Shown here one piece after another: positions 55,726-64,000 of a stretch of 64,000 nt of DNA. Position numbers and translations under genes: made by a program. The stretch comes from Nostoc sp. TH1S01 (GTDB lineage Bacteria; Cyanobacteriota; Cyanobacteriia; Cyanobacteriales; Nostocaceae), in NCBI GenBank assembly GCA_018993265.1, contig JAGKSW010000099.1:1-64000 (forward strand), in the 5' to 3' direction. How positions within the stretch are numbered: the stretch's first letter is position 1; every line of letters begins with the position of its first letter. The notes below the pieces were generated by a model. It saw only the letters and a program-made list of their open reading frames with translations, ran no database searches and was not told the DNA's origin.

Positions 55726-55941
55726 ATGAGTCAGTCAGCAATCATTACATTATCACCAGATGTGATGAGTGGTACGCCAGTCTTCGCAGGAACGCGAGTA
55801 CCTGTACAAATCGTGCTAGATTATTTGAAGGCAGGAGAGTCTATTGATGATTTTCTAGAGGGATTTCCTACAGTAAAACGAGAACAGGTGATTGCTTTTC
55901 TGGAGGCCGCACAAGCACAAATTCTCAAGCTGGTTGCATAG
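55726..55941 (+). CDS. DUF433 antitoxin
   Basis: A 71-residue DUF433 protein (TLSPDVMSGTPVFAGTRVPVQIVLDYL, FLEGFPTVKREQVIAFLEAA). The ATG at 55726 has a ribosome site (AAAGGGA). It is the antitoxin of a DUF433/DUF5615 module whose toxin, starting 1 base after this stop, is frameshifted. It may therefore now serve only as a solo DNA-binding protein. Confidence 0.88.
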   Translation: MSQSAIITLSPDVMSGTPVFAGTRVPVQIVLDYLKAGESIDDFLEGFPTVKREQVIAFLEAAQAQILKLVA

Positions 55942-55942
55942 T

Positions 55943-56267
55943 GTGAATATTTTGCTTGACGAATGTATTGATCGAAGACTTGCAAGGCAGTTAGTTATCT
56001 CAACATAATCTAAAAACTGTGCCGCAGATGGGTTGGGCGGGTATCCCAGATGGAGAACTTTTGCGTTTAGCTGAAATTGAGTTTGATGTGTTTATTAGAG
56101 TGGATAGGAATCTGCCATTTCAGCAAAATGTGGCAGTTCTAGATTTAGCTGTTTTGGTGTTGCAAGTTACATCGAATCGATTAGCAGATATTCAAGTACT
56201 TATACCTAAAATTTTGGCAATTGTTGACACCGTACCAAAGGGTACAGCAACAGTAGTAAGTGAATAA
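55943..56267 (+). pseudogene. Frameshifted DUF5615 toxin
   Basis: A GTG at 55943 opens NILLDECIDRRLARQL-VIS, then stops. The reading frame shifts near 56001-56006 (before CATAATCTAAAAACTGTG), after which the other frame continues to 56267 as VPQMGWAGIPDGELLRLAE, FDVFIRVDRNLPFQQN and LADIQVLIPKILAIVD. These two pieces make one complete DUF5615 domain. The gene is broken, so the toxin is probably not made. A programmed frameshift or a sequencing error cannot be excluded. Confidence 0.82.
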
Positions 56268-56282
56268 AATTCTATCTAGCAA

Positions 56283-56333
56283 TGGCGATCGCACCATCCA
56301 ATCTATTGTTGTGCTTTGTAAGCAGGCGATCGC
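56283..56333. repeat. 51-bp direct repeat, left copy
   Basis: This 51-bp sequence (starts TGGCGATCGCACC, contains ATCTATTGTTGTGC, ends AGGCGATCGC) is identical to 57191-57241 in the same orientation. Both ends carry HIP1 octamers. The two copies flank the intact DUF433/DUF5615 module at 56448-57130. Confidence 0.92.
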
Positions 56334-56447
56334 AATAACAAAACAATTTTCCAGAATTAATTGTCATTATGCAGATTTTTTCTTCGAGTTTGGCTTAGGC
56401 GCAGCCTACCGCAAGCATTTCTTTACCAGACCCACTATTCTGGTAAT

Positions 56448-56798
56448 TTACCACGGTAGATACTGCACTTGACCTTCTAGCTCTCCTTCCTGGATACATT
56501 CTACAAGCACAAGAATATCTTCAATGACTCGCCCAAGTGGTACATTTGTGCTAACTTCAATTACTCCAGGCATAGTCTGACCTTGCCTAACTCGATCATA
56601 TGCGTAGCGAGTGATAGTAGACACGTCATGGGTAAGCAAGATGCGTCCTTCTTGGGCTGCCCACTCTAAGACGGTTGGATCATCTTTACCTGACAACCCA
56701 ACATCCTGCACACGAATAATGTCAATTTCTGGGCTACGGCGGAATAATCCTCTAACAATCGTATTATCAAAATTTTCGTCAGCAAGAAATTTTAACAT
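56448..56798 (-). CDS. DUF5615 PIN-like toxin
   Basis: A 116-residue DUF5615 protein: KFLADENFDNTIVRGL, DIIRVQDVGL, ILLTHDVSTI. Conserved acidic residues of the PIN-like fold are present. It overlaps its antitoxin gene by 7 bp (56792-56798), the toxin being downstream. It lies inside the 51-bp direct repeats, so the module may have been inserted or expanded as a unit. Confidence 0.87.
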   Translation of the reverse strand: MLKFLADENFDNTIVRGLFRRSPEIDIIRVQDVGLSGKDDPTVLEWAAQEGRILLTHDVSTITRYAYDRVRQGQTMPGVIEVSTNVPLGRVIEDILVLVECIQEGELEGQVQYLPW

Positions 56799-57130
56799 TC
56801 TTCTTGCTCTGTTCTGCGGGCAAGTAGGCGATCGCGCAAGCCTTGTGGGTCAAATCTCGCTTGATTCATTGCACGAATCTCTCGTGATTGCTGCTGACGC
56901 TGTTGTAAGTATGCTTCAACTTCCGACTGATGATTGAGATAGAAGGCAATTGTGGCATAAACGTCAGCTAGATTCAGTGACGGATAGCGATAAACAATTT
57001 CTTCTGCTGTCACCCCTTGCTTAAAGACTGCAACTACAGTATCCAAGGTAACGCGAGTGTTTCCGACAAGAATCACACCGTCTTCATTTGCCTTTAGAGG
57101 AGCAGGTTCAGCCACAATTGTCAGTGTCAT
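56792..57130 (-). CDS. DUF433 antitoxin
   Basis: A 112-residue DUF433 protein from the ATG at 57130, which has a ribosome site (GAAGGTG about 6 bases upstream). The core is VGNTRVTLDTVVAVFKQG and EEIVYRYPSLNLADVYATIA; the tail is a charged coiled coil (QQRQQQSREIRAMNQ) that probably binds the toxin. An in-frame upstream Met would add 25 residues running into the repeat, so the 57130 start is preferred. Confidence 0.88.
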   Translation of the reverse strand: MTLTIVAEPAPLKANEDGVILVGNTRVTLDTVVAVFKQGVTAEEIVYRYPSLNLADVYATIAFYLNHQSEVEAYLQQRQQQSREIRAMNQARFDPQGLRDRLLARRTEQEEC

Positions 57131-57190
57131 AAGCACCTTCAAGTTTGTTGCCTTGATGGTAGCAGATATTTGTCTGTCTATCGTAAGCAG

Positions 57191-57241
57191 TGGCGATCGC
57201 ACCATCCAATCTATTGTTGTGCTTTGTAAGCAGGCGATCGC
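57191..57241. repeat. 51-bp direct repeat, right copy
   Basis: Identical to 56283-56333. Its last bases (57236-57241) overlap the first bases of the 105-bp repeat at 57236, so the two repeat families abut exactly. Confidence 0.92.
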
Positions 57242-57340
57242 CGATTTTATGTAAAATATTGCATAAATACGGGATGAATTTTCTCACGCAGAGACACAAA
57301 GGCGCAGAGAGAATCAAGAGTTTTTTAACTCTTGTGTGGC
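57236..57340. repeat. ~105-bp direct repeat, left copy
   Basis: Starts GATCGCCGATTTTATG, includes ATACGGGATGAATTTTCTCAC and ends near CTTGTGTGGC. It matches 58156-58278 with a few mismatches and an 18-bp expansion in the second copy. The two copies bracket the HigBA-like genes. Confidence 0.9.
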
Positions 57341-57417
57341 TTGGGTTAGACGCACGAAAAATTATGCCAAAATTACTTATTGACACAATATGCTAATTTC
57401 AGCATAATTTATAGTGC

Positions 57418-57828
57418 ATGGATACAGAACAAGAAAAACCACAGCTAAAAAAGTTTAAATCCATAGCCAGCGCACTTGATGATTTAAAAGAGTTTCCTGA
57501 AGATGTACAGGATGTAATGGGATATGCTCTTGAGTTGGCACAACGCGGTAACAAACATCCAGACGCAAAACCTTTACGCGGGTTTTCAGGCGCGGGTGTT
57601 TTAGAAATCATAGATGATTTTGATGGGGATACTTATAGAGCAATATACACTGTTAAGTTTGAAGGTGTTGTGTATTTATTACACGCTTTTAAAAAGAAAT
57701 CAAAACATGGTATCGCTACACCAAAACAAGATATTGAGTTAGTAGAAAAGAGATTAAGAGCAGCTAAAGAGGACTATTTACAAGAGACTCTCAAAAGCGA
57801 TGGTAAGAAAGATGGACAACCAAAATAA
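57418..57828 (+). CDS. HigB/RelE-superfamily toxin (Gp49-like)
   Basis: A 136-residue phage-derived Gp49/HigB-like RNase toxin: KSIASALDDLKEFPEDVQDVM, KPLRGFSGAGVLEIIDDFDGD, TYRAIYTVKFEGVVYLLHAFKKKSKHG. The Arg-Tyr and Lys cluster matches this family. It overlaps the downstream HTH antitoxin (57800 or 57812). The toxin is first, as in higBA order. Both lie within the 105-bp direct repeats. Confidence 0.88.
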   Translation: MDTEQEKPQLKKFKSIASALDDLKEFPEDVQDVMGYALELAQRGNKHPDAKPLRGFSGAGVLEIIDDFDGDTYRAIYTVKFEGVVYLLHAFKKKSKHGIATPKQDIELVEKRLRAAKEDYLQETLKSDGKKDGQPK

Positions 57829-58141
57829 AGTTATTAGTGGTAGTGGGAATGTATTTGCTGATTTAGGTTTATCTAATCCTGAAGAACGTTTAGTTAAGGC
57901 TGAACTGGCGATGAAAATTAGTGAAATTATTACTACTCAAAAACTAACTCAGGTTCAAGCGGCGGAAATTTTAGGTATAGATCAACCAAAAGTTTCTGCT
58001 TTAACTAGAGGTAAACTAAAAGACTTTTCAGTTGAAAGATTAATAAAATTTTTGAATATTTTGGGTAATGATGTAGAAATTAGAGTCAAACCTAAACCAG
58101 AAAATCGTCCTTCTGCTTCTACTACTGTAGTTTGCTTTTAA
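57812..58141 (+). CDS. HigA-like HTH antitoxin
   Basis: A helix-turn-helix antitoxin of about 109 residues from the ATG at 57812 (57800 is an alternative). The HTH is TTQKLTQVQAAEILGIDQPK followed by VSALTRGKLKDFSVERLIKF. The C-terminal NDVEIRVKPKP is typical of the Cro/XRE antitoxins next to Gp49-like toxins. It should bind the operon promoter and neutralise HigB. It overlaps the toxin gene and is bounded on its right by the second 105-bp repeat. Confidence 0.88.
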   Translation: MDNQNKVISGSGNVFADLGLSNPEERLVKAELAMKISEIITTQKLTQVQAAEILGIDQPKVSALTRGKLKDFSVERLIKFLNILGNDVEIRVKPKPENRPSASTTVVCF

Positions 58142-58155
58142 CTTTTGTGTGGTGT

Positions 58156-58278
58156 GATCGCCGATTTTATGTAAGATATTGCATAAATACTAAAATATTG
58201 CATAATACGGGATGAATTTTCTCACGCAGAGACGCAAAGACGCAGAGAGAATCAAGAGTTTTTTAATTCTTGTGTAGC
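58156..58278. repeat. ~105-bp direct repeat, right copy (123 bp with internal expansion)
   Basis: Matches 57236-57340 in the same orientation with about five mismatches and an 18-bp internal insertion that duplicates ATATTGCATAA-ATAC. It closes the HigBA cassette. Confidence 0.88.
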
Positions 58279-58333
58279 GACTGTCTTGATTGTCAAGCGA
58301 TCGTTAACAAAAAATCAGGTTGGGAGGGTTGAC

Positions 58334-58462
58334 GCAACAGAGGAACGCTGCGCTAGATTCGACGGTGTCTGGTACGGGCTAAAAGACTTACAGCTTGTAG
58401 TCTAAATAGTCGAAGCCCGCACCAGACACTCCGCTGCGCCGCCGAATCTTCCTCAGTTGCTG
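58334..58462. repeat. Large imperfect palindrome next to IS110 transposase
   Basis: The left arm has GCAACAGAGGAA, GATTCG and GTGTCTGGTACGGGCT (58365-58380). The right arm has AGCCCGCACCAGACAC (58414-58429), CGAATC and TTCCTCAGTTGC. The innermost pair matches 15 of 16 bases. It lies about 100 bp past the transposase stop and may be the target palindrome of the element or part of its end. Confidence 0.7.
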
Positions 58463-58560
58463 GATTTCTCGTGAGGGAAAACAAGAGCATGAAAAATTTC
58501 TCGCATGAGTGCGATCGTTCACGAGGGAGACTAGTTAAAAGTATAAAAATGACGAGGTCA

Positions 58561-59532
58561 CTAAGCGTTAACAATTGGTTGTTGATGGTTAGAAACGCAC
58601 CAAGGGAGATTATCTCTAACCATTACATTTAAAATGATTAACATTTTATGAACGCAAGCAGTCAGAGCCAATTTTTTTGATTTACCACGGGCAACAAGGC
58701 GCTCATAAAAAGCTTTGATCACCGGATTATGACGCATAGCAACAACAGCACCCATATAAAGAGTGGCACGAACATGAGCGCGACCGCCATTAATCATGCG
58801 CTTACCTTTGTGTTGACCACTATCATGATTAATTGGTGCAACACCAACTAAGCGAGAAATTTGTTTGGCAGTTAGCTTCCCTAGTTCTGGTAAATCAGAA
58901 ACCAGAGTTGTTGAAATAACTTGACCAATACCAGGAGTAGTTTTGAGTAAATTAACTTTATCAATCCATTGGAGATTGTTTTGCGTCAATTCGGCAATTT
59001 TTTGATTGAGTTGTTTGAGGCGTTCTTCCAGGTATTCAATATGCGCCTCAATATCTGCCAAAGCTTGACCACGAGAACGTGAGCGGCGATTCTTTTCTGC
59101 TGTTTGCATCTCAACTAATTGTCGTCTGCGACTAATTAATTCTGATAATTGACGCGCCGTTTCGGATTGAATGGCTAAAACTTGTGGTTTCATCGCTTCG
59201 CCAAAATGTGCCAATATTTGTGCATCAATGGCATCAGTTTTAGCCAGCTTACCCGTGGCCTTAGCAAAATCTCGTCCTTGACGAGGATTAATGAGTGCAA
59301 CTGGTAAAAGTGCGGCTTGTAATTGAATTATCAGTTCAGTTTCTAATCCTCCCGTTGCCTCAATTACAATGAGATTTAAACTATAGGATTTGAGTTGCTC
59401 GACTAAATCTGCTATTTCTAAAACTGTGTTAGCAACCTTTAATGCTTTATCCATTGGACGGATGTAAACATCAAGAGTGGCTTTGCTAACATCAATGCCC
59501 ACCCATACAGAGTTATTTTCCATTTTCACCAA
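58561..59532 (-). mobile_element. IS110-family transposase
   Basis: A 323-residue DEDD transposase with intact domains. The N-terminal RuvC-like part has VGIDVSKATLDV, VIEATGGLE and KLAKTDAIDAQIL with the acidic residues. The C-terminal Tnp20 part has TTPGIGQVISTTL and SGQHKGKRMINGGRAHVR with the conserved Ser. IS110 elements lack terminal inverted repeats and move under guidance of a bridge RNA. The candidate leader RNA lies upstream at 59533-59743. A large palindrome lies just downstream. Confidence 0.93.
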
Positions 59533-59743
59533 TCAACACTGCTGAAAAATATGTTGAATTCATCCCCTTGATTACACTCATCCTTGCCCGATACGGACTG
59601 TATAATCTAAATGTCAGTATTTAAATTTTTGCCCCTGGCGACTGTTCGAGTTCTGTCAAAGAGATTGTTGTAGTGACCCATGCTACATAGCGGTCTTTGT
59701 TGACCAAGGTTGGGACGGTCTACTACTCTTTCTAAGATACAAG
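59533..59743 (-). ncRNA. Candidate IS110 bridge RNA region
   Basis: The non-coding stretch upstream of the transposase contains a large imperfect stem-loop. AAAGAG (59658-59663), GTAGT (59670-59674) and GACC (59675-59678) pair with GGTC, ACTAC and TCTTT at 59717-59731, leaving a roughly 38-nt loop. IS110-group elements encode their bridge RNA in this position and orientation. The call rests on location and folding; guide loops matching a donor and a target were not derived. Confidence 0.4.
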
Positions 59744-59809
59744 GTTGGGTTAGACGCATAAAAAATCTTGATACACAACAGATAATTCTATTTTGCGTCG
59801 TAACCCAAC
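59744..59809. repeat. MITE-like palindrome GTTGGGTTAGACGCA
   Basis: GTTGGGTTAGACGCATAAAA (59744-59763) is inverted at 59790-59809 as TTTTGCGTCGTAACCCAAC with small gaps. A related TTGGGTTAGACGCA half occurs at 57342-57355, after the first HigBA repeat. This is a common Nostocales dispersed palindrome. Confidence 0.7.
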
Positions 59810-59983
59810 ATCAATGATTTTAGTAAACAAGAAATTATTGTATAGAAGTTTGAAGATGGTAAATTAAGTACAAAATAATGTTGGTTTTCACTGCATTCCA
59901 GCCAAAATACAGAAGATAGAGATCGTACTAAGTGAGGAATTATGGCTATTTTTCAAAATTCCACAAAACAAGAAGCAAACTTT

Positions 59984-60997
59984 TTAAATATCTTGTTCTG
60001 CTATCTCACGTGTTCCTTTTATGAAAATGCCTGAACTGATGCTGGGAACGTCCATTTTCACTATAGGTAAATCATCTTGCAATATGTCAAGTGCATCTTT
60101 CAATGAGCGCATTACTGCATATCTCAATGCTATCGTTAATCTGGGTAATTCTTTGGTAGCTTTTATACTTAGATGATTTGCCCCGTGGAACATCTGCCGC
60201 ATCTTCCATAATTCTCTTGCCAGTTCGGGGTCAATACCATTCTTCTCAACAAGAAACTTTTGTATGGTCAGTCCGTTAACCTCTTTTGATGTGGAGGTAT
60301 TACATACAGGACAATTTGGTATATCATGTCCACATTTGGCAGTATAAGGTTTTTCTACAACAACATCACTTCTAGAGCATAATATTTCTAGACTGATCCA
60401 ATAGAATGCAAACTTGTCTACTTCAAATGACGTAGCTAGTCCTTTTATATACCATCTCAATGCAGCTCTTACCTTTTCATCTTTCAGTTCATACTCAGCT
60501 CTTATTTCTGGTGTGAAAGCGACTGCTTCATTCCCCAAAGGTATTGATTGCATATACTTAGGTGAGTAATAACCGTGAGGAAAAGGGTATAGAAGTATTT
60601 CTCGATTCATACCGATGCAAAGAGGAGGTGTGACATCTAATACTTCTAACTGAAAAATATATACTGCTTGTTGAAGTTGGAAAGATAGATCATCGATAAT
60701 TTTTTCTAAAAGGTCTTCGGATTGGAGCAAAACGTTCTCTGGTGTGTCTCCTGTTAGCGTGACCGTGATAGCAGCAGGTTCAGAGTTTAGTGGAAAAAAA
60801 CCAGGCGGAAATTGCGATTGCTGCCAAGGCTCAAGCGTTATGAGTATTCCATTTAAATCTTTTGAAATTTTCTGAGAAATTCGACTTATTGGCTTAACTT
60901 GCTGGGGAAAGGGGCTTCCTGGTGCAGGAGGAGATGCTTCAGTAAGAGCGATTGGAAAGTTAATAACCGCAGTTATCCGCCAAGTTGCCATATTCAT
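59984..60997 (-). CDS. Hypothetical protein with HEPN-like C terminus
   Basis: A 337-residue soluble protein. Unrecognised N-terminal half. Residues about 175-205 (VRAALRWYIKGLATSFEVDK) resemble a helical domain of large-protein HEPN (Apea-like) families. A putative zinc knuckle is CGHDIPNCPVC, followed by WKMRQMFHGANHL, which carries an R-x3-H motif like HEPN RNases. HEPN proteins often act in defence or RNA cleavage, but this is inference. It is separated from atpG by a terminator and lies beside an IS110 element, so it may be part of the accessory region. Confidence 0.6.
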   Translation of the reverse strand: MNMATWRITAVINFPIALTEASPPAPGSPFPQQVKPISRISQKISKDLNGILITLEPWQQSQFPPGFFPLNSEPAAITVTLTGDTPENVLLQSEDLLEKIIDDLSFQLQQAVYIFQLEVLDVTPPLCIGMNREILLYPFPHGYYSPKYMQSIPLGNEAVAFTPEIRAEYELKDEKVRAALRWYIKGLATSFEVDKFAFYWISLEILCSRSDVVVEKPYTAKCGHDIPNCPVCNTSTSKEVNGLTIQKFLVEKNGIDPELARELWKMRQMFHGANHLSIKATKELPRLTIALRYAVMRSLKDALDILQDDLPIVKMDVPSISSGIFIKGTREIAEQDI

Positions 60998-61064
60998 GCT
61001 TTGTACTGAGGAATCAATAGTTTTAGATATTCTAGTAAGTTCTACAAATTATCGCTCTACTAAA

Positions 61065-61108
61065 AATAGCTAATCGCTAGGTTTAAAAATCACCAGCAAT
61101 TAGCTATT
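61065..61108 (-). terminator. Terminator of the ATP synthase operon
   Basis: AATAGCTAAT (61065-61074) is inverted at 61099-61108. On the minus strand, reading downstream of atpG, the stem is followed by a run of T residues (ATTAGCTATTTTTAG), as in an intrinsic terminator. It lies about 27 bp past the atpG stop. Confidence 0.65.
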
Positions 61109-61134
61109 AGTTGTAGTTAACAATTGACTTGTCC

Positions 61135-62082
61135 CTAACTCAGTGCTTCTGCACCACCAACAACCTCTAGGAGTTCTTGAGTAATTGCGGCTTGTCGGGC
61201 TTTGTTGTAAGACAGCGATAGGTTTTTAATTAGTTCACCAGCGTTATCACTGGCGTTACTCATAGCTGTCATCCGTGCTGCTAGTTCACTGGCAGCAGAT
61301 TCTTGTAATGCCCGTAGTAATTGGTTGCCCAAGTACAGGGGTAGCAAGGCATCCAGAATTTGTACTGGGTCTTGCTCAAAAATCATGTCGCTGGCTAAAG
61401 GTTGAACTTGAGAAGTGACTTTCTGCCGTTCAACTTCAAATTGACCACCACGAGTTGTGAGACGGAAAATTTCATCGTCTGCTGCTTCTAAACCTTGGGT
61501 ATCAAGAGGTAGCAAGGTTTGAACTACAGGACGAGAACTAACCAAGGAGACGAAACGTGTGTAGATTAATTCGATGCGGTCTACTTTCTCCGAAAGGAAT
61601 AAAGACAGCAATTCGTCAGCAATTCTATTTGCTTCTTCGGCGGTGGGGATTTGTTCTAAGCCACTGTAGGTAGCATCGATAGGTTGGTTCCGGCGTTGGA
61701 AGTATTGGGTAGCTTTACGACCAACCAATACAAATGTGTAGTCGATACCTTCTGCCTTGAGTTCCTTGGTACGGTTCTCTGCACGACGGATGACGTTGGT
61801 GTTGTAACCACCGCACAAACCTCTGTCGCCAGAAATTACTAACAAACCTACTGATTTAACTTCGCGTTTTCTCAGCAGAGGTAGGTTTGCATCTTCAAAC
61901 CGCAGACGGGTTTGCAAACCATATAGCACTTGCGCTAGTCTGTCAGCAAAGGGACGAGTAGCCAGCACTTGTTCTTGCGCCCGACGTACCCGTGCTGCTG
62001 CTACTAGCCGCATGGCTTCGGTGATTTTTTTTGTGTTTTTGACCGACTGAATGCGATCGCGTATTGATTTAAGATTAGGCAT
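61135..62082 (-). CDS. atpG: ATP synthase F1 gamma subunit
   Basis: A 315-residue gamma subunit (called atpC in some cyanobacteria), the central rotary shaft of F1. The N terminus [20 protein letters not shown] and C terminus [20 protein letters not shown] are canonical. The segment [20 protein letters not shown] is the extra regulatory loop of cyanobacterial and chloroplast gamma; it lacks the two redox cysteines of the chloroplast form. Last gene of the operon here, 95 bp after atpA. A 76-bp piece of this gene is duplicated at 55382-55457. Confidence 0.97.
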   Translation of the reverse strand: MPNLKSIRDRIQSVKNTKKITEAMRLVAAARVRRAQEQVLATRPFADRLAQVLYGLQTRLRFEDANLPLLRKREVKSVGLLVISGDRGLCGGYNTNVIRRAENRTKELKAEGIDYTFVLVGRKATQYFQRRNQPIDATYSGLEQIPTAEEANRIADELLSLFLSEKVDRIELIYTRFVSLVSSRPVVQTLLPLDTQGLEAADDEIFRLTTRGGQFEVERQKVTSQVQPLASDMIFEQDPVQILDALLPLYLGNQLLRALQESAASELAARMTAMSNASDNAGELIKNLSLSYNKARQAAITQELLEVVGGAEALS

Positions 62083-62177
62083 ATTTTTTGTTAGTAGTCA
62101 ATGGTCAATTGTCAATGGTCAAGGGTCAAAAGTCTTGATCTTTGACTATTGACTCTTGACTCTGGACTCTTGACTAA
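62083..62177. repeat. Tandem heptamer repeats between atpA and atpG
   Basis: A 7-bp unit of TCAATGG/GGTCAAT type and its complement TTGACTC-type repeats fill the spacer on both strands, a foldable short tandem repeat in an otherwise compact operon. It could weaken or stabilise the 3-prime part of the transcript. Confidence 0.75.
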
Positions 62178-63698
62178 TTACGCTGCTGCTTTGAAGGTCT
62201 TTTTGTAATCGTCTAAAGCAGCTTTCAATGCGGCTTCTTCTTCATCACCTAGTACTTTCTTGCTTTGTACTGATTGGTAATAAGGAGACTTACCAGTTTT
62301 TAGGTAGTCGCGGAAGCCTTTGGTGAAGGTGGTTACTTTATCTACAGCGATATCATCTAAGTAACCGTTAATACCAGCGTAGAGAATTGCTACTTGTTCA
62401 GCTACAGACAGAGGCTCGTTTTGAGACTGCTTGAGGAGTTCCCGCAGACGTTGACCCCGTGCCAATTGGTCTTGGGTAGCTTTATCTAAGTCAGAAGCAA
62501 ATTGCGCGAAAGCTTGGAGGTCGTCAAACTGTGCTAGTTCGAGCTTAATTTTACCAGCAACTTTTTTCATTGCCTTGGTTTGTGCCGCAGAACCCACACG
62601 GGATACGGAAATACCAGGGTTTACAGCTGGACGGATACCAGCGTTGAACAAGTCAGAAGACAAGAAAATCTGACCGTCGGTGATGGAAATTACGTTGGTA
62701 GGGATGTAAGCGGATACGTCACCGGCTTGGGTTTCGATGATGGGTAGCGCGGTCATGCTACCAGCACCCAACTCGTCGCTGAGTTTAGCAGCTCTTTCCA
62801 ACAAGCGAGAGTGAATGTAGAATACGTCTCCGGGGTAAGCTTCCCGTCCGGGTGGACGACGGAGTAGCAAGGACATTTGGCGATAAGCTTGTGCTTGCTT
62901 GGAGAGGTCGTCGTAGATTACCAGGGTAGCTTTGCCTTTGTACATAAAGTACTCAGCAATGGTAGCGCCGGTGTAAGGAGCCAAGAATTGTAAGGTAGCA
63001 GGGTCACTGGCGTTAGCTGCGACTACTACGGTGTAGTCGAGTGCGCCTTTTTCTTGTAAGGTTTGAACTACGTTAGCAACGGTGGAAGCTTTTTGACCAA
63101 CAGCGACGTAAACGCAAACTACATCTTCACCTTTTTGGTTAATGATGGTGTCAATTGCGATCGCAGTTTTACCTGTTTGACGGTCGCCGATGATTAACTC
63201 GCGCTGACCCCGACCGATGGGAATCATGGAGTCAATCGCGGTAATCCCGGTTTGCATTGGTTCGTGTACAGAACGACGAGCAATGATACCGGGTGCAGGC
63301 GATTCAATCAAGCGGCTTTCGCTGGATTTGATGTCGCCTTTGCCGTCGATGGCACGACCTAAAGCGTCAACAACCCGTCCAATTAAAGCTTCACCGACAC
63401 CGATTTGGGCAATTCTACCAGTAGCTCTCACAGAACTACCTTCTTGGATACTATTACCTGTACCCATGAGTACCGCACCCACGTTATCTTCTTCCAAGTT
63501 TTGGGCGATACCAACGGTGCCATCTTCAAATTCCAAAAGTTCCCCAGCCATAGCCTTTTCTAGGCCATAAATCCGAGCGATACCGTCACCTACTTGTAGA
63601 ACGGTACCAACGTTAGCAACTTTAACCTCTTGGTCGTATTGCTCGATCTGCTGTTGAATAATGCTGCTAATTTCGTCAGGTCTAATTGATATGCTCAT
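62178..63698 (-). CDS. atpA: ATP synthase F1 alpha subunit
   Basis: A 506-residue alpha subunit, the non-catalytic nucleotide-binding partner of beta in F1. The P-loop is [23 protein letters not shown] and [17 protein letters not shown] are the standard signatures. N-terminal [20 protein letters not shown] is normal. It is followed by atpG and preceded by atpH on the same strand, the cyanobacterial order. Confidence 0.98.
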   Translation of the reverse strand: MSISIRPDEISSIIQQQIEQYDQEVKVANVGTVLQVGDGIARIYGLEKAMAGELLEFEDGTVGIAQNLEEDNVGAVLMGTGNSIQEGSSVRATGRIAQIGVGEALIGRVVDALGRAIDGKGDIKSSESRLIESPAPGIIARRSVHEPMQTGITAIDSMIPIGRGQRELIIGDRQTGKTAIAIDTIINQKGEDVVCVYVAVGQKASTVANVVQTLQEKGALDYTVVVAANASDPATLQFLAPYTGATIAEYFMYKGKATLVIYDDLSKQAQAYRQMSLLLRRPPGREAYPGDVFYIHSRLLERAAKLSDELGAGSMTALPIIETQAGDVSAYIPTNVISITDGQIFLSSDLFNAGIRPAVNPGISVSRVGSAAQTKAMKKVAGKIKLELAQFDDLQAFAQFASDLDKATQDQLARGQRLRELLKQSQNEPLSVAEQVAILYAGINGYLDDIAVDKVTTFTKGFRDYLKTGKSPYYQSVQSKKVLGDEEEAALKAALDDYKKTFKAAA

Positions 63699-63847
63699 GG
63701 TGTATGTTTTTCTTTTGCAACACGGAAGAAATAGTAATCAATATCGAAATGCTGAGTGAATCAATTTTGGATTTTAAATTTTGGATTTTAGATTTAGAAC
63801 AATCTTTAATCTAAAATCGGCAATCTAAAATCTAAAATTTGCTGCCC
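63699..63847. repeat. AT-rich repeats between atpH and atpA
   Basis: ATTTTGGATTTTAAATTTTGG and the complementary AATCTAAAATCTAAAATT runs form tandem and inverted copies, another short tandem repeat within the atp operon spacer. Confidence 0.7.
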
Positions 63848-64000
63848 CTAGCCATTTGTCAAACGCAAGGACAAGCGACGTAGTTGACCACGTAAACTAG
63901 CGTCGATTACCTGTGAGCCGACTTTGATAATCACACCACCGATTAATTCGCTGTCTACTCTACTTTCCAGTTCTACTTGACGAGCATTGGTGATAGAGAT
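63848..64000 (-). CDS. atpH: ATP synthase F1 delta subunit, C-terminal part
   Basis: The last 50 codons of a delta (OSCP) subunit, cut by the window edge. They read [20 protein letters not shown] and end [10 protein letters not shown] before a TAG. This C-terminal motif is typical of cyanobacterial delta. It is the first of the three atp genes visible and would be preceded off-window by the b/b' subunits. Also called atpD in cyanobacteria. Confidence 0.93.
   Translation of the reverse strand: MSITNARQVELESRVDSELIGGVIIKVGSQVIDASLRGQLRRLSLRLTNG

Noticed and set aside
56260-56472. Short plus-strand ORF in the left 51-bp repeat
   Set aside because: Its sequence is produced by the repeat itself and runs into the toxin gene antisense; no ribosome site.
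58334-58462. Integron attC site
   Set aside because: The palindrome is large, but no integron integrase or gene cassette array is present; an IS110 target palindrome is a simpler reading.

Overview
The window looks like a chromosome segment of a filamentous, probably heterocyst-forming cyanobacterium (Nostoc/Anabaena/Calothrix type). The reasons are the many HIP1 octamers (GCGATCGC) in genes and spacers, short tandem heptamer repeats between genes, a cyanobacterial-type ATP synthase order (delta, alpha, gamma), a minCDE operon, long multi-PAS histidine kinases, and DUF433/DUF5615 and Uma2 genes. The species cannot be fixed from the sequence alone. No rRNA, tRNA or CRISPR array was seen.

Layout. 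0-22 kb is almost entirely two-component signalling. A minus-strand series (response regulator, dCache-HAMP-PAS kinase, REC-wHTH-Hpt-REC regulator, REC-kinase, REC-only protein, CBS-PAS-GAF kinase) faces a plus-strand pair: a 2026-residue hybrid kinase and a REC-kinase. The giant kinase carries a GAF domain with both cysteines expected of a DXCF-type cyanobacteriochrome. 22-31 kb is mixed housekeeping and accessory: a LivF-like ABC ATPase, two Uma2 proteins, a C-terminal processing protease, IspG, a subtilase and a class D beta-lactamase. 31-46 kb holds an AAA ATPase/RloB pair (likely phage defence), a membrane GTPase, an orphan ParD-like antitoxin, an SDR-GMC oxidoreductase pair, RsgA, two small hydrophobic ORFs with ribosome sites, DUF72, DUF1622, a DUF433/DUF5615 pair and an OLD-type ATPase-Toprim protein.

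46-54 kb contains a large di-heme peroxidase-like protein, a four-carbon acid sugar kinase, minCDE and a MAPEG protein. 55-60 kb is a repeat-rich island. It holds a 76-bp copy of part of atpG, a MITE-like element, a DUF433 gene with a frameshifted partner toxin, an intact DUF433/DUF5615 pair between two identical 51-bp direct repeats, a HigBA-like pair between two roughly 105-bp direct repeats, and an IS110-family transposase with a structured leader that may be its bridge RNA. The window ends in the F1 ATP synthase genes atpG, atpA and a partial atpH on the minus strand.

The strongest leads are the candidate cyanobacteriochrome kinase, the toxin-antitoxin island built from nested direct repeats, the displaced atpG fragment with only synonymous differences, the candidate IS110 bridge RNA, the AAA/RloB pair, and two small membrane-protein ORFs at 40.3-40.8 kb.
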